15,216 nucleotides of DNA from assembly GCA_024741835.1 (NCBI GenBank), contig JAENRP010000614.1:1-15216 (forward strand). The letters run 5' to 3'. The translations under genes were made by a program, and so were the position numbers. Below, piece by piece: positions 7,195 to 15,105 of this stretch. A model generated the notes under the pieces. The model made no database searches, was not told the DNA's origin, and was given only the letters and a program-made list of their open reading frames with translations. The stretch is from Diplocarpon mali. Taxonomy: Eukaryota > Ascomycota > Leotiomycetes > Helotiales > Drepanopezizaceae. The stretch's first letter is position 1, and each line of letters begins with the position of its first letter.

Positions 7195-8959
7195 ATGGTG
7201 CTTGTATCCCTTCTTACAGCTACAGACAGCACCTCGCACACCCACCTTATTATCGGCTCGAACCTCCTCGCCGCCTCTCGCTGCGCTAGGTCGCTCGAAG
7301 TAGGCGCAACACCCCTTCTTATCGCACCGCCGACAGCAGAACTACCTTTTGCGCTGCAGAAACGAGTTGAGGTGGGAGAAGTCAAGTGGCTGCAGAAGGA
7401 TTTCGAAGAAAGCGACCTATTCAGCCTAGGGAGAGAGCAGGTGCGGGGTATTGCAGATGCTGTATTTGTTACTTTATCGCCGAAAGACCCTTTGAGTATG
7501 TTTTGCGTATTTAAATTTTAAAATTGGGAGCATCAACGAGATGGACGTAGCTAATGAAACAGGCACGTATATATCTACTATTTGCCGCCAGCACCGTATC
7601 CCAATCAACGTTGCCGACTCTCCCACCCTCTGCACTTTCTCCTTGCTCAGCACTCATAGCGACGGGCCTCTCCAAATTGGCGTAACAACTAACGGCCACG
7701 GATGCAAGCTGGCATCTCGAGTTCGGCGCGAGATTGCCTCTTCTCTCCCTTCACATCTCGGAAGCGCTTGCGCACGATTAGGTACGATACGCAAGCGCAT
7801 ACAAGAAGAAGACCACTTGTCGCATCTCGCGCTCCTGGAAGAGGAGTCCACGGACCAGACTGCCAGCTTCAATAAATTGGTAACAGAAGCCGATCTAGAT
7901 GCTGCGAAGAGTAAACGAATGCGTTGGCTCTCCCAGATATGCGAATACTGGCCCTTGCGCCGACTGGCGAATATTTCGGAAGAGGATATAGAGTCGCTGT
8001 TGAAATCCTATACTACGAATCCAGGGTCTCCGGCACCGCTCGAGACGGCACACCTTGATCGCGCGGAGAACAAAGGCAGGATTATCTTAGCAGGCAGCGG
8101 GCCGGGACACCCTGATCTCCTAACAAGAGCAACTTATAAAGCTATACTGAGTGCCGACGTCATCCTAGCTGACAAACTTGTTCCCGCCGGCGTGCTAGAC
8201 CTTATACCAAGACGGATACCCGTTCATATCGCGCGCAAATTTCCAGGCAACGCTGAAAACGCGCAAGAAGAGCTTCTTTCTCTCGGACTCGCGGGCTTAC
8301 AAGCCGGAAAGACCGTTCTGAGGCTGAAGCAAGGAGATCCGTACATCTACGGCCGCGGTGGCGAAGAATTTGAGTACTTCAGGAAGGAAGGGTATGGCGA
8401 TCGTATTAGCGTATTGCCTGGGATAACAAGCGTGTTAAGCGCACCGCTATTTGCAGATATACCAGTTACTCAAAGGGCCGTCAGTAATGAAGTACTCATA
8501 TGTACAGGCACAGGTAGGAAAGGGAAGCCAAGCGTGCCGCCTGAGTACGTAGAGAGACGGACTCTAATAATCCTTATGTCTTTGCATAGAATCAAGGGAT
8601 TAGTTGCAGATCTCACAAGTCATGATTCTATTGATGCAAAAGTACTACTTGAGGATGGCAGTGGAGAGGTGGATAAGCGAAGAAGACTGTGGCCAATGGG
8701 AATGCCTTGCGCAGTTATTGAACGAGCTAGTTGTCCAGATCAAAGGGTTATAAGAACCACTTTGGAGTTTGTTTGCGATGCGATTGAAGAGGAAGGAAGC
8801 AGACCACCTGGACTAATAGTTATAGGCAATGCATGTGAAGCTCTGATTAAAGGCAATCAGGGAAGAAAATGGACTGTTGCAGAAGGCTTTAACGGATTTG
8901 GGGACTATGCAGAATTGCCTGGATTAGAAGAGTTGTTAATGAAAAAGTTGAAAGACTAG
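7195..8959 (+). CDS. MET1: Siroheme biosynthesis uroporphyrinogen-III C-methyltransferase with Met8-like N-terminal domain
   Basis: Methylates uroporphyrinogen III twice, using S-adenosylmethionine, to give precorrin-2 on the path to siroheme, the cofactor of sulfite and nitrite reductases. Exons 7195-7495 and 7563-8959 (intron 67 bp, GTATGT donor, GCTAAT branch, AACAG acceptor) give 565 aa. The N-terminal part (1-about 200) resembles the Rossmann domain of Met8/CysG: HLIIGSNLLAASRCARSLE, GATPLLIAPP, and NVADSPTLCTF at 116-126. The methyltransferase domain (about 272-530) shows ILAGSGPGHPDLLT (from 275), ADVILADKLVP, RLKQGDPYIYGRGGEE (354-369) and LPGITSVLSAPLFADIPVTQ (from 385), all classic for the family. 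The glycine-rich loop of the N-terminal domain reads GSN rather than GGG, so its dehydrogenase activity is uncertain and a separate Met8 may do that step. It is the last housekeeping gene before the AT-rich subtelomere. Confidence 0.9.
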
Positions 8960-9065
8960 ATATTTATAAGAGGCAGTAGACAGTCTAAGAAGGGAATTTA
9001 ATTCTGAAAATAGTTCATCTTTTTTTCAAATTAGTAGTTTCTTTATCAAATATCTTTCATACCTT

Positions 9066-9072
<7 letters not shown>

Positions 9073-9097
<25 letters not shown>
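9073..9097. repeat. GA/CT microsatellite
   Basis: About twelve uninterrupted AG dinucleotides, preceded by a shorter interrupted GA stretch from 9066 and followed by an alternating TA/TG tract (ACGTATATATATGTAC). It marks the start of the low-complexity subtelomere. Confidence 0.9.
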
Positions 9098-10230
9098 TAC
9101 GTATATATATGTACATTCTTTTAATGTAATATATTTGCTCTAGGCTAAAAAGCAGAAGCGCAAATGCTATATTCGTACTTAGTATTGAGAGCAATTGGTA
9201 TAAAAACTCCTCGAATATAGTTTGTCGTCTATCGTAATTATTAAGGACCTTGATTCCATAATGAAGAGTCTAGTTTATATCTTATTTAATTGTTATTCTC
9301 TTTAGGTCTTGGACGACTGTATTCTATAAAGGTGCTTGAAGATATAGAGCCGCTTTAGATTTCATTTCCTAGGATAAGCCCTCTTTATTAATACTACTAT
9401 TTATTCAATTATATTAAGCAAACTACTTATTAGTGGTAGTCATTATTCGTGGCCCTCTTTATTTATTTCAGCTTTGAAAGAAATTTTTTGTATAAGATAC
9501 TTGAAACTGCAAGGCTGCAAGGCTTGGAGTACATTCTTTCTTTTTCTCCTCTCCCCTTTTTTCCTTTTGACCTGCTTTACAAGTACTAAACTATATAGCA
9601 TAATCGAGAAACTATATAGTGGTATTGTGAATAAGGAGAAAACGAGCTTGAAACACTTCTTGCAATCCCATTTTGAGTCCTTTGTCCTGCCTAATTCCTC
9701 AAATAAAAGTCTCCTTATTAGTACCCAGAGTACAGATCTGACACCTTGTCACCTTACCCCAAGGATTACCTTATTACCAAATATGGCGGCGGCAAAGACA
9801 GCAGTATAATCAGCAGCGCATTATCTCTCCCACACTTGCACCCGCCGCCAAACATTATCACGATTTTCCATTGGCCGCATCTTTTCCTAAGCTTTCTAGT
9901 TATCTTTGATAATTAGCCCTTTGAACTGGTGAAGCAGATGCTCCCATTTTCTAAATACTGCTACTGCTTGGTCATGTTATATAACTGTAGTGCTGTCTAC
10001 TGATTCTACTAAGCATATTGTAACGACACAGAACCATCGATGTGCGAGATCAAGTATGGTAGCAAGAAGTGGTGCAAAAGGCGTATTCTATAGGTCTAAT
10101 ACGAAAGAAACGAAGAAGTTGGAGAGCCCTCCCTGTAGGAGAGCCCTTCTCCCTTATATACATAAGCAGCTCAAGGCTCTTTGTCCGTTCACGTGATATT
10201 ATGCAAGAATATCCTTTTGCACCTTCGGGG

Positions 10231-10260
10231 TCGATTCGAAATAACCCTGCATCGAATCGA
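10231..10260. repeat. Perfect 9-bp inverted repeat with 12-bp loop
   Basis: TCGATTCGA at 10231-10239 and TCGAATCGA at 10252-10260 are exact reverse complements separated by 12 bases. The pair sits in AT-rich DNA with no gene on either side. It could form a hairpin, be a dimeric binding site, or be chance; it does not fold into a tRNA. Confidence 0.55.
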
Positions 10261-10519
10261 GATTGCGAAACCTTAAAACGCCGAACTCCTAGGTAATTGC
10301 ACTAAGTGGAGGTGCAGCCGTTACACATATACCTCTAATATTTGACCAAATACATACTTTTTTACTTTAGAAGCAGTCTACGCTTCCTTTGCCTCTTCCT
10401 TATATCGTTTCTTTCATAGAATAATCTCTTCTATACCTATATCTTAAAGCTTAAGTTAAATATAACTAGTAAAAGTAAGAGCTTATAAGTATAAGTCTCC
10501 TTATAATAAATGACTACTT

Positions 10520-10732
10520 GCTAGCGAGTGCGAGTTATTAAAAGATTATTTAAAAGCTTTTGAGGTTTAATAAACGAATGAAGCTTTTGAAGGTTATCGG
10601 TGGGACATTCTATTTGGTGAGTTCTGTGAGCTAGTAGAGGCATAGAAAAGGGAGCGATTCAGATATATGTAGCCATACTACTAGCCCTTTATAGAAGGGC
10701 AGACTATGCAATAAACCATACGTAACCATCTC
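10520..10732 (+). pseudogene. Decayed coding fragment with glutamine-to-stop changes
   Basis: A continuous frame on the + strand reads like protein (LLKDYLKAFE, then EGYRWDILFGEFCELVEA, KRERFRYM and FIEGQTMQ) but is broken by TAA at 10568 and 10571, TAG at 10643, 10670 and 10682, and TAA at 10712. All six stops are one C-to-T step from CAA or CAG, the change that RIP makes at CpA. The frame stays largely open, with a TGA and one more TAG, to a TAA near 11037, but that part is low-complexity and less convincing. I do not recognise the family. The original gene is no longer functional. Confidence 0.45.
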
Positions 10733-10994
10733 AATCTCTTCATTTCACTATGAAATATTAATACCAGTACTGCTGCTATACTCCTTTTATACCTTAATCA
10801 AAAAAGAGGCCCTTTAGATCTTAAGCTGAAGCGTTATCTTAAAGGAGTGCCTTAGGTAATAAAACTAAGGAATCGCCATAAGTCTAACTTAACTCTTCTA
10901 TTAGGCTGCGAACGCCTTCTTCCGCAATTAATAATTATTTATCTAATTGCCCCAACTAGCGCACCTTGGATCCCTTTCTGCTTGGCCTTGATTC

Positions 10995-12040
10995 TCATTC
11001 TATTTTTATTTCCAGCTGTACCAGACTGTTTGTCTTAAACAGCCATACCTTCATTAACCTTCACTGCTTGTGTTCATCTTTGATCTCAAGCTTTAGGATT
11101 GCAAAGTCTCTGCCTATCGCTTGCAATACTGTTCTTTAAATCATTCGATTCTCTAGCCTACGAACTTGTTCGGCCTCTTTCTGTCAGGTTTTAGCCTTTC
11201 TCTTGATTGTATTCAATTCTGCCATGAGCTCTGAAACAGCTGTTTTCCATGCTGGGATCGTGCTTTATTGTTTGCTTTGGTTGTATCTAGTTCTCCTTAA
11301 AGGAGGCTTGTGAGTTCTTCCTCTTGCCGCAAGGCGCCGTGTGCTATCTTCGAACCATCTTTGAGGCCCCTAGTAGCCACTTTGTTATTGCTGGAATAGC
11401 TTCTTCACCCCTTCAAGCTCTTCCTTATGCCATTTGATAAATTCTGCTCTTGCCATTGGCTCTTGGCGGCTGCCTGCACCATATCCAGTTCTACTAGGAG
11501 GTCATGGACAGCCTAAACTTCTTGTTCCAAGACTCCTGCCTAATTGCTTACAACTGCTAACACTTGCTTAAGACCAAGGCTCTCTGTTTCAATGCTGATT
11601 ACCAATACCTTGCTATGACTCTCTGGTCGCCTAGAACCAGCTTCTGCCATTCAAGAATCTCCATACAAGTATCTCCGTCATGCTCTAGATTATCCTAATT
11701 ATAAAGGGCAATGAAATCGGCGATTAAGCTTTTTAAATTCTAAGTTTTATCAAACTGTACTTCTGCCATAGGGAGATCTTCAAATTGAAATTTATTTGCC
11801 TGAACAGTCTTGAAATCACTAACTCTATAGTTCTGCTCAACCTTGAGCCGTCCTGTGAATGCTGTACTCATCTTCGCCACTCCTACTCTAGTCTCCTTGA
11901 TCCTTACAAGTAACATATCCAAGGTCCTACCCTTGAAGGTAGCCAATCATTGGAGTTTCTTAGGTCTTCGGCCTGCTACTGACTAACGAGTCCCAATTAC
12001 GCAACCTTCTCTTGGACCATGTTTACCCTTTAACTAGGAT
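10995..12040 (-). pseudogene. Frameshifted, stop-ridden gene for a coiled-coil-rich protein
   Basis: Reading the minus strand from about 12040 down, the first segment is nearly intact: residues beginning GRTLDMLLVRIKETRVGVAK (to about 11880), then FKTVQANKFQFEDLPMAEVQ, SLIADFIALYN and MEILEWQKLVLGDQRVI, interrupted by TGA (about 11947), TAG at 11740-11742 and another TAG where Gln/Arg would fit. Near 11610 the frame shifts to LVISIETESLGLKQVLAVVS and AVHDLLVELDMVQAAAKSQW; near 11456 it shifts to MARAEFIKWHKEELEGVKKL; it shifts back to ALRQEEELTSLL near 11300, and again to AVSELMAELNTIKRKAKT and VRRLENRMI before ending at TGA 10995-10997. The later segments have heptad-like hydrophobic spacing and are rich in E, K and Q. 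I do not recognise the family; it could be a repeat-element protein or a host gene. No element termini were found. Confidence 0.5.
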
Positions 12041-12791
12041 TGGAATCTCTGGTAACGTGAAACCTCATTTTCCTTGGTAGATGTCAATACTAGCTACAGA
12101 GTCTTTAATCTGTTAATCGCAATGATAGTTGCACCACGCTATTGACCATCCAAGCAAAGCATCTACGTGGCGACATACCTTATGGGTTCCAAATTCTTTA
12201 ATGGAAGAAGAAACGCTCCCTGGATCGCACCAAACACTCAACCCATCGATTTGGTTAGGACTCTATTTGTTATATATGCGAGAATCTTTCAAATGTACGG
12301 ATTAGATAAAAAAACCATTTATACTTAGCAGGGCAGCTAGCTCAAGCATTTAGCAAGGAGTTTTTATCAGCCTGTTCTGAGTTTAGGCCGAACTCGAGAA
12401 ATGAATGAGCGCTAAACTATCTTCTGGGGTTTTTCGAGACGAGCCAGACTCGATGAATGGATCATTCCGCACGGACAGAGAAGATTGAGACAGCGACGAA
12501 GATGGTCAGAGACAACGAGAGCGAAGATAATAAACGTGGATATAGCGAGTGTCAAGTTTGTAAGCCTCCTTTACTTTTAAACAGCCTTCGGCTTCAGAGA
12601 ATACGTTGCTAAGTTCGACAAGCTAGAAGACTCGCACCAGTCGTCTTAACTAAGAGCAGTAAAGATAAAAATTATTCGACAGTATGTAACCATTGATTAT
12701 AGGACGCATTAGACAAATCTCAAATCAGATTGAAGAAATGCTTCTCTATATCAGTGCCACTTCCGGTATAAACGGGAAACGTCGCGCCACC
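12041..12791. other. Subtelomeric spacer, no gene seen
   Basis: No open frame of note on either strand. The stretch 12400-12560 is less AT-rich and somewhat repetitive in GA/CGA words (GAGACGAGCC, GACAGCGACGAAGATG), which might be a remnant of a dispersed element, but I see no long terminal repeat pair or target-site duplication. Confidence 0.4.
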
Positions 12792-12983
12792 TTATGACAA
12801 CCTTACGTATATACCACCATATTGCGTAGGGCGCCTGGAGCTTAGCTTGAGCGTGTTAGGTAGCTCTTTAATCCAATCCTGCTCCATGAGGTTTATGTTC
12901 TTCACCATTGGAAAAGAGCACTCCGGCCGACCCTCAATTCTAGTACGAACGCTCTGGACCAAGAAAGCTTTCCAGAAGTCCAT
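12792..12983 (-). CDS. Small ORF or gene fragment, 63 aa, unknown function
   Basis: ATG (12983) to TAA frame. The translation starts MDFWKAFLVQSVRTRIEGRP, continues with a MVKNINLMEQDWIKELP stretch and ends YGGIYVRLS. It is compositionally protein-like (Trp, Phe, Tyr, Cys and balanced charges) and unlike the surrounding low-complexity frames. There is no signal peptide or membrane segment. Intact length is too short for most domains, so it may be an exon or a surviving piece of a decayed gene. I do not recognise it. Confidence 0.3.
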   Translation of the reverse strand: MDFWKAFLVQSVRTRIEGRPECSFPMVKNINLMEQDWIKELPNTLKLSSRRPTQYGGIYVRLS

Positions 12984-13523
12984 CGTTCCTCCGATTTGCT
13001 TCTAACGATCAGGCGCAAGTGACACCTACGCTGTGTCTGTAAGCCCCATTATTTTTGTGCAAAATACCAGCCCATACAAGCTGATTATGCACATTGGAGC
13101 AATATTCAAATGTTGGTAACGATCGAGAGTGGTCAGGTTGTCTAGAGACACAAGCAAGCAGATGGAGCTCTAATAAACTTTATCTTCCCTATGCTAGTAT
13201 CACACCGACAAATCCACTGAATAGTCGAGCAGCGTCTCCCCACATTCAGAGAAACAGATCGCTGGTAAGCCTGCTTGCAAGCTTCAATGACTTAGTTTCC
13301 GCAATGCGGAAGGATTTCGATAATGGTTTACATTCCTGCAGCTACCAGGCGAAATACTTCAAGCTGGCTTATGGCATCTCCAGCTGCATTATTATATCTT
13401 TTCCAGTTTCATCACAGCCATCGCAACCCTCCGCCTTCTCACTACTTGCCTAAAAGGTAGCTTCAGCTCTACTTATGCGAATTCCATTTGTAGAATAGTG
13501 CTTAAGTAAGCACCGGCTCTTCT
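12984..13523. other. Spacer between the small ORF and the kinase gene
   Basis: A 119-codon + strand frame (13094-13453) has a TTG rather than ATG start, is rich in serine and shows no domain or plausible splice structure, so I do not call it a gene. Nothing else is evident. Confidence 0.4.
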
Positions 13524-13644
13524 TCGGAAATCGCGGCAACTTTCCATACGTTAACGCTTACCGTTTCGAGAAAAGAACGGCACGTGACTGTGCTTATGAA
13601 CATTTCTAGAACCGCGATTGTCCGTCAATTTTCAACGTTCCAAT
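13524..13644 (+). promoter_or_regulatory. Kinase promoter with E-box and heat-shock-like sites
   Basis: Within about 120 bp of the kinase start are a CACGTG E-box (13581-13586), two TTCnnGAA units as in heat-shock elements (TTCGAGAA at 13565-13572 and TTCTAGAA at 13604-13611), a palindrome CGTTAACG (13549-13556), and an 8-bp inverted pair AATCGCGG (13529-13536) / CCGCGATT (13612-13619) that brackets them. Each match is short; the density in one promoter is what makes them worth listing. Confidence 0.3.
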
Positions 13645-14397
13645 ATGTCTGACGAAATCAACTACCCATCAGGATTCAGCTTAAAGGACATAGTCTCTTG
13701 GGGAAACTCAGGAATGATATGCCTAGATAAACCTTCACAGACTATTGTTAAATCCCCTCATGGAGAAGAGAACCAAGATGAAATCGCAATTGAAAAGAGA
13801 ATCTATGAGAGATTCAGCGAACACGGTGGACATGAAGGACTCTTGCACTATCACGGACCTTACGAATCAGGAATCCGCCTTGAATTTGCCTGCGTTGGTA
13901 ATCTCCGGTCTTATCTCGAAACTCACGCAGAAGATATTGACATCGAGCTCCGCCTTCGTTGGGCCAAACAAATTGCAAACGCGCTCCGCTTTGTACACGC
14001 AATAAATGTCGTGCACGGAGATGTGACATGCGGTAATATACTGCTGGATGGGTGTTTTAACACCAAACTTTCCGACTTTGGGGGATCTTCTTTAGATGGG
14101 TCCCCTCTTCTTATAGCAGTGACAGCCAGCCATCGGTGCCCTGGACCGGCCCTTTCTCTTCAAGGAGATATTTTCGCATTGGGATCCACCTTGTATGAGA
14201 TCATGACAGGTGACGTGCCTTACCATGAGCTCCCTGAGGAAGAGATTAAAGCTCGATATTCGAAGGGCGAGTTTCCCGCAACGAAATTTCTTGGGCCAAT
14301 TGGAGATGTTATCACACTTTGTTGGCATGGCCAATATAACAGCTTTGATACTATCATTTCGGATATTGAAGGTATGCATGCGCCAGATGGTTATTGA
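13645..14397 (+). CDS. Small protein kinase, fungal subtelomeric type
   Basis: Predicted Ser/Thr (possibly Tyr-like) kinase, 250 aa if unspliced, little more than one catalytic domain. ATG at 13645 (MSDEINYPSG) is the first in frame. Kinase marks: an unusual glycine loop WGNSGMICL (19-27) instead of GxGxxG; K36 in TIVKSP as the ATP-binding lysine; E50 in the C helix; catalytic loop HGDVTCGNILLD (124-135) with D126 and N131, having HGD in place of HRD; SDFGG (143-147) with D144 for magnesium; GDIFALGSTLYEIMTGDVPY (174-193) as the helix F region; and CWHGQYNS with the end of the domain at DIE (240-242). All catalytic residues are present, so it could be active, although the lysine usual two residues after the catalytic Asp is Thr128. 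The reading ends GMHAPDGY just after a GTATGC splice-donor-like sequence at 14372, so the real C-terminus may differ (see the findings). The target is unknown. Intact coding sequence contrasts with the decayed DNA to its left. Confidence 0.82.
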   Translation: MSDEINYPSGFSLKDIVSWGNSGMICLDKPSQTIVKSPHGEENQDEIAIEKRIYERFSEHGGHEGLLHYHGPYESGIRLEFACVGNLRSYLETHAEDIDIELRLRWAKQIANALRFVHAINVVHGDVTCGNILLDGCFNTKLSDFGGSSLDGSPLLIAVTASHRCPGPALSLQGDIFALGSTLYEIMTGDVPYHELPEEEIKARYSKGEFPATKFLGPIGDVITLCWHGQYNSFDTIISDIEGMHAPDGY

Positions 14398-14572
14398 TTT
14401 ATAGCTTACAGTTGAATCATAATCAGATATCCAGCAGAATACCTTTTTTACGACATGTCCCGCCATAGTTCCCTCCCAAAACTCGACACTCATCACGATT
14501 ACAGCCGTCGGGATCTTTGCGGTCCTGGTTAGTACTAGGTTAGCGTATCGTTGGAATTGGTTTCGAAATTAA
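14372..14572 (+). other. Possible intron and last exon of the kinase gene, encoding a membrane segment
   Basis: A 55-bp intron 14372-14426 (GTATGC donor, TTGAT branch-like match near 14393, AATCAG acceptor) would join the codon after DIE to exon 14427-14572, ending TAA. This gives a 290-aa kinase with a C-terminal hydrophobic stretch LITITAVGIFAVLVST (264-279) followed by a basic, aromatic end. A competing acceptor at 14411 gives a stop after three codons, and no splicing gives the 250-aa form. Confidence 0.35.
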
Positions 14573-14619
14573 GCATACTTAACGGATCGTCTGATTGATA
14601 GGCGTAACCGTTTCCAAGG

Positions 14620-14832
14620 TCAGGACAGACATCTCAGGCAAGGACCAATCTTCCTGCTAGTCGCCAGCTGAATCGGCTCGCCGTTAAGTCCCTTGGCTGG
14701 CGTGGCGTCGACGCAAGTATACCCAGAATCAAGAGCCTTTTGACACTTATCATACTTTATCTTCTTGACAACATGCTTTGAGGGTTCTTTGCAGCTGCTA
14801 TATTTCTCGCTGTATTCGATATAGTGGCACAT
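14620..14832 (-). CDS. Cysteine-rich 70-aa protein of unknown function, near the telomere
   Basis: ATG (14832) to TGA (14620-14622). Six cysteines, at residues 2, 14, 30, 40, 65 and 68, the last two in PCLRCLS. The pattern C-x11-C...C-x9-C...C-x2-C, with a histidine at residue 3 and another near the middle, resembles the many short ascomycete ORFs that begin with MC and end in CxxC, and could bind zinc. There is no signal peptide, so secretion is unlikely. Basic central region (SKHVVKKIKYDKCQKAL). It lies about 270 bp from the telomere repeats and is convergent with the kinase gene. Its stop lies 48 bp past the TAA of the possible kinase exon. I do not know a function. Confidence 0.5.
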   Translation of the reverse strand: MCHYIEYSEKYSSCKEPSKHVVKKIKYDKCQKALDSGYTCVDATPAKGLNGEPIQLATSRKIGPCLRCLS

Positions 14833-15105
14833 CCTTGGGTTTGGATCTAGTGAGCGATACCTATCGGTTTAGGCGTAAGAAAAATATATCAGATAAAGTA
14901 AATAAATGTTATCTTTTAAAGCATCATACTGCATTAGCGGCTCAGTATTGTGATGTAAATTTGAGATAGGATCAAGCCTGCGATTGCGATCAGTTTATCC
15001 TGAGATTCGACTTCGTCATCGCTGCTGCAGGCGACTCCGCATTGGGCCGCCACGCCCATCCCTCGCGGCCTATTACCAAACAATATGAACCCCGTCCATA
15101 TACAA
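14833..15105. other. Unique sequence between the last ORF and the telomere
   Basis: 273 bp with no gene. AT-rich near 14880-14960 and GC-richer near 15010-15070 (for example CTGCTGCAGGCGACTCCGC). No subtelomeric satellite or degenerate TTAGGG tract is seen before 15106. Confidence 0.5.

Larger units (their letters stand above)
8960..10519. other. AT-rich subtelomeric spacer without supportable genes
   Basis: Base composition shifts to AT-rich soon after the MET1 stop, with many TA dinucleotides, as in RIP-affected or decayed DNA. A 111-codon frame at 9474-9809 has no ATG start and no domain. A GC-rich pair of inverted arms (GGCGGCGG at 9785-9792, CCGCCGCC at 9842-9849) stands out against the background. 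A 9-bp perfect inverted repeat lies at 10231-10260. Frames at 9990-10296 look non-coding. Confidence 0.55.

Noticed and set aside
9474..9809. A 111-codon + strand frame with a hydrophobic segment near its start.
   Set aside because: It begins at TTG, lies in AT/pyrimidine-rich decayed DNA, and its hydrophobic stretch follows from a TTCTTTTT-type tract.
12380..12560. Possible long terminal repeat of a retrotransposon, suggested by a local change in composition.
   Set aside because: No second copy, no TG...CA ends and no target-site duplication are visible in the window.
13094..13453. A 119-codon + strand frame before the kinase.
   Set aside because: It has no ATG start, is serine-rich without domains, and lacks splice signals linking it to the kinase.
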